A stretch of 64,000 nt of DNA from Straminergon stramineum. Its lineage: Eukaryota; Streptophyta; Bryopsida; Hypnales; Calliergonaceae. A model generated the notes under the pieces. That model searched no databases. It had not been told where the DNA came from and saw only the letters and a program-made list of their open reading frames with translations. The DNA lies in NCBI GenBank assembly GCA_963920665.1, contig OY987263.1, positions 35,266,547-35,330,546 on the forward strand. Direction: 5' to 3'. The position numbers and the translations under genes are program-made. Below, piece by piece: positions 12,027 to 23,293 of the stretch. Every line of letters starts with the position of its first letter. Position 1 is the stretch's first letter.

Positions 12027-12677
12027 CTCTTAAATGTTCAAGGTCATTTTTCAGCTTCTAGGAATTTGCTCTAAATTGAACAAAAATCTATCATTTTGAT
12101 AAGTTGTATCAATTTTTTTAAATTTGTAACTGCACAAATTCAAACTAGACATGTTAGAGACTATATAGGAAAAGAAAACACAAAATATCACTTATGGATT
12201 GAAAGATTATAATGTTTGATCACAAGGGTGTTAAAGCTGCAAAAGTGATTTGAAGTCTTTCAATCCTCTTTTCACATGTCAAATCTAAAAAGTTGGTCAC
12301 CAAGAAAGAGATGAGGTTAAAGGGCCTAACATGTATAAAACCAATCAATTTATGGCTTCTCAAAATCTTCTCTACAATTTTTAAAAATGAATTTAGAATG
12401 TGATTTTTTCTCCAAGATCTAATGTATTTGAGGCTCATTTCCAAAAGCCCTTAACACTAGGGAAAGTCAAGATTGCAATGGACACCCTTGCACAAAATCT
12501 CGGATAGAAAAATTATAATCAATTATTTTCAAAATTGGATTTTTGTTGCTAAAACTAGAATTCAAAAAGAATTATTCAAAAATATAAACTTTTCAAAATA
12601 GCAACTTGGTTAGGTTTTATCTAACTTTAAAGTTTTGTCGACACCAAAATTTGGTACCACGGGCATGTAGGGGTTAA
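12023..12677. mobile_element. TTAA-bounded element, ~655 bp, chained to its neighbours
   Basis: Left TTAACTCTTAAATGTTC shares its TTAA with the 79 bp element; right CATGTAGGGGTTAA shares its TTAA with a family C remnant. AT-rich interior, no gene. Confidence 0.5.
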
Positions 12678-12796
12678 AGAGTCTAACCTTGATGTGGACA
12701 CTAATTGTCCGATGGATGGCAAAGAATCCTTCTATGCTAGATAGAAGTGCATATGTTCAAACTTGGAATTTTGTGTGATAAGGGGAGGTCTTATAT
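12674..12796 (+). mobile_element. Family C element, truncated
   Basis: GATGTGGACACTAATTGTC and AAGGGGAGGTCTT match the family; the 3' part is missing where family A begins. Confidence 0.55.
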
Positions 12797-13045
12797 AATA
12801 ACAAAATGATTGGAAATACTAAATTGTTAAGAATTTGGTTATAGAATTGAAAAATGCCAATCCCAATGGTTGAAATGTTCTAATAAACAATGTGCTTTCT
12901 ATGATTCTATTTTATTTTCCAAAATATTGAAAGTTGAATTAAATAAATGACTTTATAGTAGAAATTCCATACTTCTTGCAAACTAAAACTCTTCATAACT
13001 TTTGTCTCATTAATCAAAATGGAATTATTCAAAACTTTCCATGTA

Positions 13046-13422
13046 AGGTAGCTAACCCATTTCCAACCACTTAAGCAATTATGCATATTTGGAGCAAAAA
13101 TTTCTTGAATGCAAAATTTTTCTATGTGCAAAAATAGAGTTTAGAAGGATTGCATATTTTTCCAGAATTTTATTACACAAAATGTAATTACTATGAATTT
13201 TTTAGTGGAAGATTCTTTTTAACTTCTAATGGTAGTATAGAGCTTTCTATTTGCGACCATAGGCTAATTGCAAAATCGACCAAGGGTTGGTTGCAATATT
13301 GAGAGCCTTGCAATCAATCATAATGAGACACAGTTACTCTAGGAATTGCACCACAACTTCATCAAAAGAAAGCAACCTACATATTGGAAAGGAGTGAGTG
13401 CTTAGAAATGGATTGGCTACCT
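13046..13422. mobile_element. Family F: AGGTA-type element, 377 bp, TA flanks
   Basis: AGGTAGCTAACCCATTTC at left, inverse of GAAATGGATTGGCTACCT at right. TA at 13044-13045 and 13423-13424. Contains an intact TTAA at 13071-13074. Confidence 0.75.
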
Positions 13423-13570
13423 TATACATAATTGGAAAACTAATTTCAAATTTTCATTCTTAGAAAAATAATTTTCATCGAGTTGCCCATGCTAACTAAG
13501 CTCTTCAAAGAGAGTACACATCATACAACAACTTTTTAACCATGTAGTCCAAAGTTATGGAAATTGTGGG

Positions 13571-14232
13571 GAGTGCTAGTATGTGAGCATAGAATCTATG
13601 AGCCCATGAGTCTAGAAGTCTATATTATACACACTTTCTATGGTTATAGGTACCTATGTTGTGGACTCTTTTCATGTTACAATGTATTTGTATTATAAAT
13701 ACATACTAGTGTGTCCCAATCAAAATAAAAGTAAACGTAATTTTATCATTTTTTAACTTGAAAATAACTCCAAAATTCATAACTTTCACGTCGGAAAAGA
13801 ATTCAAAAGCTTTGTTGCGGTGTGAGAAGTTGCGTTCTTGATACAAATAGAAAGCTTCATGCACAAAGGAGTGCAAGGGCTTGTTTTGTAGTGTTTGGAT
13901 ATGCAATGTGAAAGTTATTGTCTTTTCAAATAAAATAGAATTTCATTCAATTTTGTAATTCATAAAAATTTGAAATTCAACCATTTTCACATTGCATGTC
14001 CAACACCACAAAACAAAGTTTGTGCACCCCTTCCTTCCGAAGAGCTTTCTAGCACTACCAAGAGCACTACTAGGGGACTCACAATTTCTTAGATCTCAAT
14101 GTATTAAACAAAACAAACAAATAAATTTAAAGTATAGATTTATAAACACCTTCAAATGGTTGTAGGTACATACCTACAACTAGGTTCAAGGCTCTTAGGC
14201 TCATGTCTCTATATTCACATGCTACCATTGTT
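13571..14232. mobile_element. Family G (hAT-like) MITE with foldback insertion
   Basis: TIRs GTGCTAGTATGTGAGCATAG and its inverse near 14210-14230. Flanked by GAAATTGT (before 13571) and AAAATTGT (about 14232-14239), an 8 bp duplication with one mismatch, as hAT elements make. About 420 bp of foldback family H (13705-14125) sits inside. Confidence 0.65.
13705..14125. repeat. Foldback (long inverted repeat) family H
   Basis: The two halves are inverse around 13925: GCATGTCCAACACCACAAAA at right against the inverse of TTTTGTAGTGTTTGGATATG at left. Other copies: 5590-5830 (part), 33855-34105, 60240-60440 (part). Confidence 0.6.
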
Positions 14233-14376
14233 GTAAAAATTGTTGTGCCTTAAAGCTTCTCCTTGACTATATGTTGTGTGAAAATTTCAAAGAAAAAAAA
14301 TGAAAATTTTGTTCATAAATGGATGATTGGAAATGCTATTTTGCCCCCAAAAATGGTACTTTCATTTAGGAGTTAA

Positions 14377-14556
14377 GAACTATATCTTGTATCCCATAAT
14401 ATATTTATATATTGGACCATATCAATATTCTATGCAACACATCTATAGTCCATATACCATGCCCATATGTATTCCATATATATTTCATATATTGTATTTG
14501 TATCTCAAGGTTTTGTTGGTTTAGTAGGGGGGAAGGGAGGCAAATCAAGTATTTTC
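14377..14556. other. Spacer, nothing recognised
   Basis: Low-complexity ATAT-rich stretch with a short plus-strand frame; not supported as a gene. Confidence 0.3.
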
Positions 14557-14740
14557 ACTACTAGAGAAAGGTTTTTTTTAAGTATAGTCGTAATTGTATA
14601 GTATGATAAGTGTTGATCTTTTAGGAGATTATTAGTAAAAATTTACTAGAAATAAATGTCTTTTCAATAAAAATTTCATTGAAAATCTCATAAAAAGTCA
14701 ACACTTATAAGACTATATTTAAAACACCCCTTTCTCTTGT
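14557..14740. mobile_element. CACTA-like MITE
   Basis: CACTACTAGAGAAAGG at left; CCTTTCTCTTG at right is its inverse, followed inward by a further inverted AAGTATAGTC/GACTATATTT. No clear target duplication beyond TTT. Confidence 0.55.
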
Positions 14741-14928
14741 TTCTTTCTTTCTTTCTTATTTGCGGTGGTAGTAATTAATTGATAAGATCCATGTATGTCT
14801 CTTTTCAAGGGATATTATATTGTATTGTGTATTAGTGAGGTATGATGTTTTAGTCACAAATAGCTAGACAAACTCTATGAAAGAAAGAAAAGAAAAATAA
14901 CTCTAACCTTATTTGAGGTTGCTATAGC

Positions 14929-15676
14929 TTAACCCTAAAATGCTGAGCTCATGACCACACAATTAGAGCTTGAATTCTACCACTATGTATGCTCCCATTT
15001 AGTGACTACATATTAATAAAAAAAACTATTTTCAAAGATGAAATTGCATGTCTTCTTTACTATACAAAAAATTTAGATCTTTTTAAATGTAAAAATGATA
15101 TATTTGAGAATTCTTGAAGAAAGAGTGAAGAAAAAGCATATCAAAAAGAAAACTATCTCAAAAAATCTAAAAATTTCACCATGCGTGTAGATTATAATTA
15201 AAAACATCATTAATAGTGTGAACTCATTTTTCTTTTCATTCTATAATTAGAATTTAGTAAACATTGAAAATACACTTAAAGTTCAAATTGCAGTAATATA
15301 TTCAATTTCAGGAATTTTTCCAAAATTTAAATTGGAGTAGAAAATAGAGTAGATGACCATCATTTCATAAGTTGGGTTCAAACTCAAAAAATATAATTTT
15401 TATGGAGAAATTTTAGATATAAAGCAAGGAGCAATAACTTTCTAAAATACACTAATTAAAAGTAGCATATTTTGTGATTCATTTTTTTCTAACTTATCAT
15501 TTACATGAAAACAAACATTGGCAATACTACAAACTCAATTTTGTATTCTTCATAACCCACCTTCTAAGGCCAACTAGAAAAATGTGGATGAAAAAAATGC
15601 TTCCAATCTCCATTCAAGATTGCCGCATTGTCATCCTAAGGCCACAAAAATGTCTCCTACAGCGTTAAAGGGTTAA
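14929..15676. mobile_element. TTAA-bounded element, 748 bp
   Basis: TTAACCCTAAAATGCTG at left; CAGCGTTAAAGGGTTAA at right is its imperfect inverse. AT-rich interior with one low-complexity 64-codon frame. Confidence 0.6.
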
Positions 15677-15978
15677 GAGTTTGTTCATTTCATGTCCCAT
15701 ATAAAGCAACTAATAACCAGATGTAAACAAACTATGACTAACATTAGGTGATGCTCAAACTAATATTTTGAATATTATGTTTATGAATTATGAAAAGTCA
15801 AGTTTGATTGATAGATTTTCAAAACTTATGCTTATCCTAATTTTAATGTCCTTGAATTGATTATGATACAATGTGTATATATGTCTCATTTGACTTCATT
15901 AGGGCATGATGTTGGGAACATTCTTGGATATTCGTGATCTTATCTTGGTATTTGTATGGTAATCATGGTATATTGGGG
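15677..15978. other. Spacer, nothing recognised
   Basis: AT-rich, no gene or repeat family seen. Confidence 0.3.
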
Positions 15979-16159
15979 GTTGTCACACCTTCACCCCATT
16001 CTCAATCTTTAGAGAACAAGGACGTTTCACTCTCTCCTTGAATTGAGGAGGGCCCATTCTCTAAAAATTGAGAAGTTTTTTCTTTTACTCTGGAGGTGAA
16101 GAATGGGCATGAAAAAGTTTTTGGGTGCAAAGTTTCATTCTGGGAGAAGGTGTGACAAC
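15979..16159. mobile_element. MITE, 181 bp
   Basis: GTTGTCACACCTTCACCC at left, inverse of GGGAGAAGGTGTGACAAC at right. Single copy here. Confidence 0.65.
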
Positions 16160-16268
16160 ACATATTAGAGCAAGCATTGGTAGAATTTGAGAGCTTTAGT
16201 TTCAAATTGTTGTAAAGCAATTCTACTGTAGTAACTTATAGGTGAGTGGAAAAGGCCTAATTCTAGAT

Positions 16269-16500
16269 GGTTGGGGTGAACTCGCCCCCTCACTCAGCCC
16301 CACCAAGTCATTCCAGGGGTGCAAGTAAAACAAAAAGCCCCCTATATAGTGCTTGATTAATTTACCTTGTACACCTCTCCAAGCCAATTTGGGATCTCTG
16401 ATAGCAAATATGAATTCAAAATTTGCAAATCATATCATGCAAAATAAGAAAATTCAGCGTTTTTGGAGGGGCCGAGCGAGGGGGTCAGTTCACCCTGGCC
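16269..16500. mobile_element. MITE, 232 bp, with 8 bp target duplication
   Basis: Flanked by TTCTAGAT on both sides (16261-16268 and 16501-16508). Inverted ends GGTTGGGGTGAACTCGCCCC and AGGGGGTCAGTTCACCCTGG. Related to the inner element near 8.6 kb. Confidence 0.8.
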
Positions 16501-16736
16501 TTCTAGATCATCATGCAATGTCCATGAGTCCAGTGATAAAGTTCCTCATGGTTTCGGTGCATCCATCTAAGTTACAGAAGGAATGTTGCCACATGCGAAA
16601 TGCACAAAACTCAATGACTTTGAGTAGATTGATGTTATAGGAGGCGACCCTTTCCTATCACACACCCCATTTCCGCCATGTAGCCTATTTTTCTTTCCAA
16701 TCAGGTAGTCAAGAGTGGTGATTAATTATGGCACTG
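16501..16736. other. Spacer, nothing recognised
   Basis: Mixed composition, no supported gene. Confidence 0.3.
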
Positions 16737-17930
16737 TTTTTAGTGTAGTTGTGGCACATTACGATTGGCTACAGTACTGTCAATATTGCAACTAGCCCTT
16801 GGTCGATTTTGCAATCATCCCTTGGTTGGAAATAGGAAAATCTATATGACTAATATGGGTCCAACAAAATCTTGAGCTAAAAAAATCGTAGTAGTTATAT
16901 TTTGAGAAATAAAATTATAAAAACATATGGAATCCTACCCAACTCTATTTTTGTACACAAGAAAATTTCTCCACTCAAGAATCCCATGCTCCATATATGT
17001 GTAATTGCTTAACCCCTAAAATCCCAAACATGTTTTTTTGGCATTTTTGGCAGCTCACTACGAGCGGAATTTTCCATTTTTTTTCTTAGAAATTTTGATA
17101 CAATATGTGGACGAGGAGTAGCTTTAAGGCTCAACAATTTTCATAACTTTTGGCTACATGGTTAAAAAGTTATTGTATGATATGTAGTTTCTTTCCCAAC
17201 TCAGGCAGCTCAGGCAGATTAAAAAAAAAAATTTGAAATTTGAAATTGATTTTCTAGATTTCTACATATGTGGAAAGCTTTGAATCATTCCATTTTGATC
17301 AATGAGGTGAAAGCTTTGAGGAGTTTTAGTTTGCGGGCAATTTCAGATTCTCTACTCTAAAATAAACTTTGAAGTACTTGATTTTACTCAATTTTCAATA
17401 TTTTTTGAAAAAAATAAAATCATAGGATGTAGATTGTTTAAAACAACATTTCAACCATTGGGATTGTCATTTTTCAAATTCATAACAAAATTCTTAACAA
17501 TTTAGTAATTTGAATTATTCTCTACTTCTTTCTACTTACTATTTTTTTCCTATATGTTGTACTATTCCAAATGATTTGAAATTTTTCAAGCATGTAGCTA
17601 ATTAGCCTTGAAGAATGAATTAGAAGAGACACATCCATTTTGGACATTTTTTTAGAAAAATATGACCTTGTGAAGAGCAGCTCCTCGATTTTTGTCAATT
17701 CAACGCTAATATCTTGCAATCTACAAGGTGGAAATTTATGAAATTTTTTCCACATGCTCTCAAACTAGCTTACTACTAGATCCTACAGTTACATGTGTCC
17801 GAAAAGGGTGTTTTTTTTTAAATTTGATTCTTGTACTAGAAATGGTAGTTTTGGAGCATTTTTGGTGAAAATATAGTCGAAAACCTTTAGGGGTTAAGTG
17901 GTTGGAAATGGATCGTATGTCCTAGGGGAG
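16737..17930. mobile_element. Family F element split by a family A insertion
   Basis: Family F sequence runs 16737-17008, stops at TTAA and resumes after 17897 with GTGGTTGGAAATGG. The uninterrupted junction is present at 828-831, 8920-8923 and 13071-13074. Confidence 0.8.
17009..17897 (+). mobile_element. Family A element, copy 5, 889 bp, precise TTAA insertion
   Basis: TTAACCCCTAAAATCCC at left, CCTTTAGGGGTTAA at right; inserted in family F. Internally shorter than copies 6 and 8 around 17680. Confidence 0.88.
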
Positions 17931-18638
17931 AATTGTTGATTAGTCATCATTGCTAACCTAGCTGGTGCTTTTGGGAAAATAACTAGTTGGAGAGTGCAAA
18001 TGGAAGATAAAAAAAATGGACAAAAAATTGGTAGGATAGACAACCAATCGGTGTTGCAAAAATCAAAGGTAGATATGTAGTTGTCGCTTCCATGAAATTG
18101 TCAAATTTAGTCGCTTGCCATTTCAAATCCAAAGCTATTACCTAGGTTGTTGGAGGTGGATATGTTCTTGGACTAGGCAAGTATCGCTTGAGGTTGGTCA
18201 TGGCATCCGATTCTTGCTCCATTGTCCATGTTTGCTTGGTGTAATTAAATTTGGAATTTAGTTTCAAAACTAACATGAAAGAAAAGAATTGTAGCTTTTG
18301 CAAATTTGAAGTTGAAGAAAAGTGACTAGTGAGAATTTGATACTAGAGGAAATGAACTGGGAGATTTTGATAAAGAGAGAATGCAACTAGTGTCTTTAGA
18401 ACCCTTGGCTCCTTCTACAAAGGGGAGGCAAATTAATGAGGTAGCTCCAAAAACTTCTTAAATGCTGCTTGGAGTAAAGCTTATAGGAGGGTGATACACT
18501 TGGATACATTCCAAAGAGCAGAATTTAGTGTAGTATTGTACTTCATTGATTCCTCACACATTTTGGTAAAATAATACATGTCATTTCACAATGCCACAAT
18601 CCTCAAAATGAATCCAATATATTTGGGAAATTCAATTC
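17931..18638. other. Spacer, no gene seen
   Basis: A- and G-rich plus strand without a supported ORF or known repeat. Confidence 0.3.
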
Positions 18639-21240
18639 TTAACTCCTAAAGGACTATGGGACTCACTTTCAGGTTTTTACTTTGTAATCTAGAATTTTTG
18701 CATAAAATATTTGGAATATATGCTAATCATCATAATCTACATGTAAGGCTTTGTTACACATCACTCCAATAATAAATATTGCAAAAGTTGTAAGGTTGTC
18801 TTCGGTCTCAATATCAAAGTGGATAGCTAAGGATATACTCTAAAAAAATTTAATAGTTTTATTTGATAGTTTGATACCTACACAAAAACATTTGAACCTT
18901 TTCAATAAGACGAAAGTTTAGGAGGAGTTTTATTTTACGGGCCACAAAAACATTTGAAAATTTACAAATAAAAATAAGAAGAAATTAGATAGATGGATGG
19001 ATAGATAGATACTAATAAGACAATTTCAACATTGGGATTTACAATCCCCAATTTCATGTTAAAATTATTTGAAAAATTTAGTTTTTTCTTTCATCAAGTA
19101 CCACCTTCTACATTACAATTCTCTTAAAGATAAATCTAAAAGAGTTTTTGGTGAAAAAATTTCCATGTTTTTACAACCCATTTTGCAATGTATTGAATAA
19201 AATGCACAAGTTATACGACAAACATGTTTCTTTCTTAAAATGTTAAAAGACACAACTTTGATACATGGTAATTAGGGCAATGAATATAAATCTTTCTATG
19301 ATTACTTCCCGTGCTTTTTCTCAAGGATTTTAAAAACAACAACTACAAATCCACAATGACAACAATTGAATGTTAACATGTATAATCATTTTGATGAAAA
19401 CAATACTGGTTTTTTCAAATCAATAATTAACCCCTAAAGTCCCAAACATGGTTTTTTGGCATTATAGATATTTTGGGCAGCTCACTACAAGTGGAATTTT
19501 CCATTTTTTTCTTTGAAATTTTGATACAACATGTGGTTGAGGAGTAGCTTTAAGGCCCAACAATTTTCATAAGTTTTGGCTACATGGTTAAAAAGTTATT
19601 GTATAATGTGTAGTTTCTTTCCCAACTCGGGCAGCTTGGGTAGATAAAAAAATCACTTTTTTCAAAATTAAAAATTTGAAATTGATTTTCTAGATTTCTA
19701 TATATGTGGAAAGATTTGAATCATTTCATTTTGATCAATGATGTGAAAGTTATGAGGAGTTTTAGTTTGCGGGTAATTATGGATTCTCTACTCTAAAATA
19801 AACTTTGAAGTCCTTCATTTTACTCAATTTTCCATATTTTTTGAAAAAAATAAAATCCTAGGATGTAGATTGTTTATTACAACATTACAACCATTGGGAT
19901 TGTAAATTTTCAAATCCATAACAAAATTCTTAACAATTTAGTATTTTCAATCATTATCTACTTCTTTCTACTTACTATTTTTTTCCTAGATGTTGTACAA
20001 TTCCAAATGATCTGAAAATTTTCAAGCATGTAGCTAATTTGCTTGGAAGAATGAATTAAAAGAGACACATCCATTTTGGACATTTTTTCATACAAATAGG
20101 ACCTTATGAAGAGCAGCTGCCTGATTTTTCCCAAGGACAAAAAAAGGATTTTTGTCAATTCAAATGCTAATATCTTGCAATCTACGCAGTGGAAATTTAT
20201 GAAATTTTTTCCACATGTTCTCAAACCAGATTACTACAAGATCATATGGTTACATGTGTCCAAAAATGTTTTTTTTCTAAAATTTGGTTCTTGTACAAGA
20301 AATGGCAGTTTGGGAGCGTTTGTGGTGAAAACATAGTCAAAAACCTTTAGGGGTTAAGGACTCTATTTCTAAACATGCACCTCTTAAACTAATGTAGACT
20401 ATCATATTTCTAAATTTTAACTATAATAACATTAACAATTTGGAAGCTTTTGGCCTTTTTTCACCTACATTGGTATGTCCTTTACATTGGTTTATCCTAT
20501 TATTTAGTGCATGTGACACTAATTTATCAAAACATCATTATTTTAATTTAGTACATACATGATGGTTGAAATATTATTGTATTGTACTCTTTTCTCCTAA
20601 ATGAATATGTTAGAGTGACACTATTTTAGATGCATGCATCAACATGATGTATAACAATATACTTGGGTCAAAAGCTTGGGTGTAGCCACTATCAGTGATT
20701 CAAGATGAGAAGGTAGGATGTAACTAGGCTCTAAAAACACTCCCTAGTATGTAGGTACATAATTTTTTCTTCAATGTACCAATTGGTTCACTAATTTTTG
20801 GCCTATACTGACAGGATAAATCAATGGAGTTGGGTCAATAGTTGGGTCAAAGCTTAGGTGTAGCGTCTACCAATAACTTAAGATGACAAGGTCCCAATTG
20901 GTTTACTAATTTTTGGCCTATACTAACAAGATAAATCATTGTAGTTGCATCAAAAGCTAAGTCAAAAGCTTAGGTGTAGCCATTGTCAATGACTCAAAAT
21001 GACAATGTACTAACTAATTTACTAATTTTTGGCCTATTTCGATAGGATAAATTAATGGAGTTGGGTCAATAGCTAAATCAAAAGCTTAGGTTGAGCCATT
21101 GTCAATGATTCAAGATGACAAGGCAAGATGCAACTAGACTCTAAAAGCACTCCCTATTATATAGGTAGATAAAGTTTTCTTCAATGTACCATTTTGTTCA
21201 CTAATTTTGAGTTTATGAAAAATGTATAGAATTCCATATT
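18639..21240 (-). repeat. Family D copy 2 (inverted), split by a family A insertion
   Basis: 19360-19426 and 20358-20640 are the inverse of 7110-7460; 20650-21220 is a shorter, inverted tandem array (TTTTTGGCCTAT at about 20799, 20910, 21027). 18639-19240 begins with TTAACTCCTAAAGGACTATG but no partner end was found; 18985-19015 is a GATA/GATG microsatellite. Confidence 0.65.
19427..20357 (+). mobile_element. Family A element, copy 6, 931 bp, precise TTAA insertion
   Basis: TTAACCCCTAAAGTCCC at left and CCTTTAGGGGTTAA at right. The copy of its host repeat at 7370-7373 has a single ATAA at the equivalent place, in GTCCATAATTATTGATTTG. Confidence 0.9.
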
Positions 21241-21970
21241 TAACTACAATTTGAACTTTGGAATTGTAATAGTGGCTTGTTGATTTTCTAATTTTGCAAT
21301 GACAAGTTAATTTTGGTATACATTAAGATGTTCTAAGCTACAATATATGGTGAAAATTTAAAATTTAAAATTTTTGAAGTGTATCTTGGATTTCATATAA
21401 AAATTTTCACATTTCCAAAAATATATATATTCAAGGTAATTTTATTTTGTAATTGTAATTAATTAGGTTTTGGTCAACTTCAACAGTTCAACTTAGGCTT
21501 GTTTCTAGGCTCAATGTGAATATTCTACATGAAAGTACGTATTTAAAAAACAATTCATCTTCACATGTGAGTCAAATGAATGCATTTTCTATAAGGTATT
21601 GAGTGTTGTTGTCTCATAGATCAATTCCTTGTGATTATTGAAGAATTGGTGAGCAAGTGCCACTTGATAGATTTTATATTTTATGAGCCCATACATGTTC
21701 AAATTTTTGGCATAATGTTGTAATTATTATCTTTTTCTTCAAAAATAATATTTCATCCCACTTAATATTGCTCATATACAAGAAAATCCATTTTTTGGAT
21801 TGTGGAAAAGAGAATTCTAAAATTTTGGTGAATTTATTAATGAATTGTTTTTTAGGTTTTTACTAGCAAAGGGATTACAGTGACAATGATGCAAGGTGTA
21901 TAATTTGTTTCACAAAATGCTTCAATCTAATTTTCAATGTGCTTGTTCCAATCCAAGCATGCACATCAAG
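21241..21970. other. AT-rich spacer, no gene seen
   Basis: No ORF or repeat family supported. Confidence 0.3.
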
Positions 21971-22637
21971 GGTTGCTATTATGTAAGCATAGGAGTGTGA
22001 GCCCATGAGCCTATAATACTATACGCATATGTTATAGGTGAATATACTAAAGAAATCATCTATGATTATACTGTATATATGTTACAAATACTCATATTAT
22101 AGGTGTTTATGATACATACACCTTCTAAGGTAGACCGGCCCATTTCCGCCAGCTTCCTATAACCGCCATCCTAGTTTTGGCCCCATCACCACCATAAAAC
22201 TCACCCAAGTTCATTCACTGCACTGACAATTTCAATGCATTAATTTCAACTTGGGTAACGTGTCAGCCTTTGATTGGTGGAAACTCCGGTGTTAATAGGT
22301 GAATGTAATGGCGGTTATAGGTTTAGGATAGGACATTTATGACTCTAGTCTAGTGACAGATTTGTAATTTAGGGCAGACTACTTTAAAAATTCATAGAAA
22401 TTACAATTTTTATCAGAAAATTATAATTCCAATTGGGTTTGATTTATGAAACATGCGCACACCTTTGAAAAATATTTCCCCCTCCTAGAGTTGGACCTAA
22501 TATACTCAGATTGCGAATTAGGGTGGTAATAGGTTGGTCTACCTTGTAGTGTGTCGTATCTATATTATAGGTATCTATATTGTAGGCTTGATGCTCACAA
22601 GCTCGCATTCTTGGGCTCACATACTAGCATTGTGGTA
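21971..22637. mobile_element. Family G MITE split by a nested AGGTA-type element
   Basis: GGGTTGCTATTATGTAAGC at left; inverse of GCTCACATACTAGCATTG at right. Interrupted at 22128-22544; the uninterrupted relative is 26089-26335. Confidence 0.75.
22128..22544. mobile_element. AGGTA-type element, 417 bp, nested at a TA
   Basis: AGGTAGACC at left and its perfect inverse GGTCTACCT at right, continuing as an imperfect inverted repeat (CCCATTTCCGCC against GGTGGTAATAGG). Flanked by TA (22126-22127) and TG (22545-22546). Removing it and one TA restores CCTTCTATAGTGTG, the sequence of the other copy (26169-26182, inverted). Confidence 0.85.
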
Positions 22638-23293
22638 TTTAGCGAAAAAAATTATAAAAATCTACTTTGAAAATGTTGATGCTAAGTCGCAATTGCAAGG
22701 ACCATGTTAACTATTTCCCATTATTTGTTGCAACTATCTAGTTTTTCAAACATGATTCTAAGAGTAATGATCCAATGTAAGCTAAAATTCATATTCAAGG
22801 TGGATATGACCATTGTAAACTTCATTTGATTTTTAAATATTTCTAAAATGAAATTGATAGCAAATATGGATTTTAAATTTAAAAACATGTCGCACTTGTA
22901 GTTTATGAAATGAGAGTACTAGTGTGCATCCATTCCAAAGAGTTCAAAATTCAAATTTTGACCAAAGGTTATGCTCATTGATTTGCATCCATGGTAAAAA
23001 TTAAATTCTAGAAATTAATTAAATCTAAGTTGTATTGGGGTCCACAAATTAAGTTGTCTCCAACATGTACTTTTTAGACATGGAAAAAACAAATTCGGTA
23101 ATTCCTTTGTTACATGAAATCTTCATAAAATTGTCACAAATGTGAAATGTCCAAATTTTATTTCCCATTTAAATATTATTATTTTTCTATTACAATTAAA
23201 TTATCAAAATGCCAATTTTTGAGATTTTGCACTTTTATAGTTCTCTCAATACATAATAAATCATTCTATGTTTGATCTTTAGAGGGCACAATC
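22638..23293. other. AT-rich spacer, no gene seen
   Basis: Nothing supported. Confidence 0.3.

Larger units (their letters stand above)
12797..14376 (-). mobile_element. Family A element, inverted, with nested insertions
   Basis: Family A remains at 12797-13043, 13425-13570 and 14240-14376 (right end TTTAGGAGTTAA). The gaps are filled by family F (13046-13422) and family G (13571-14232), the latter itself holding a foldback element. Joining the remnants restores family A order. Confidence 0.75.
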
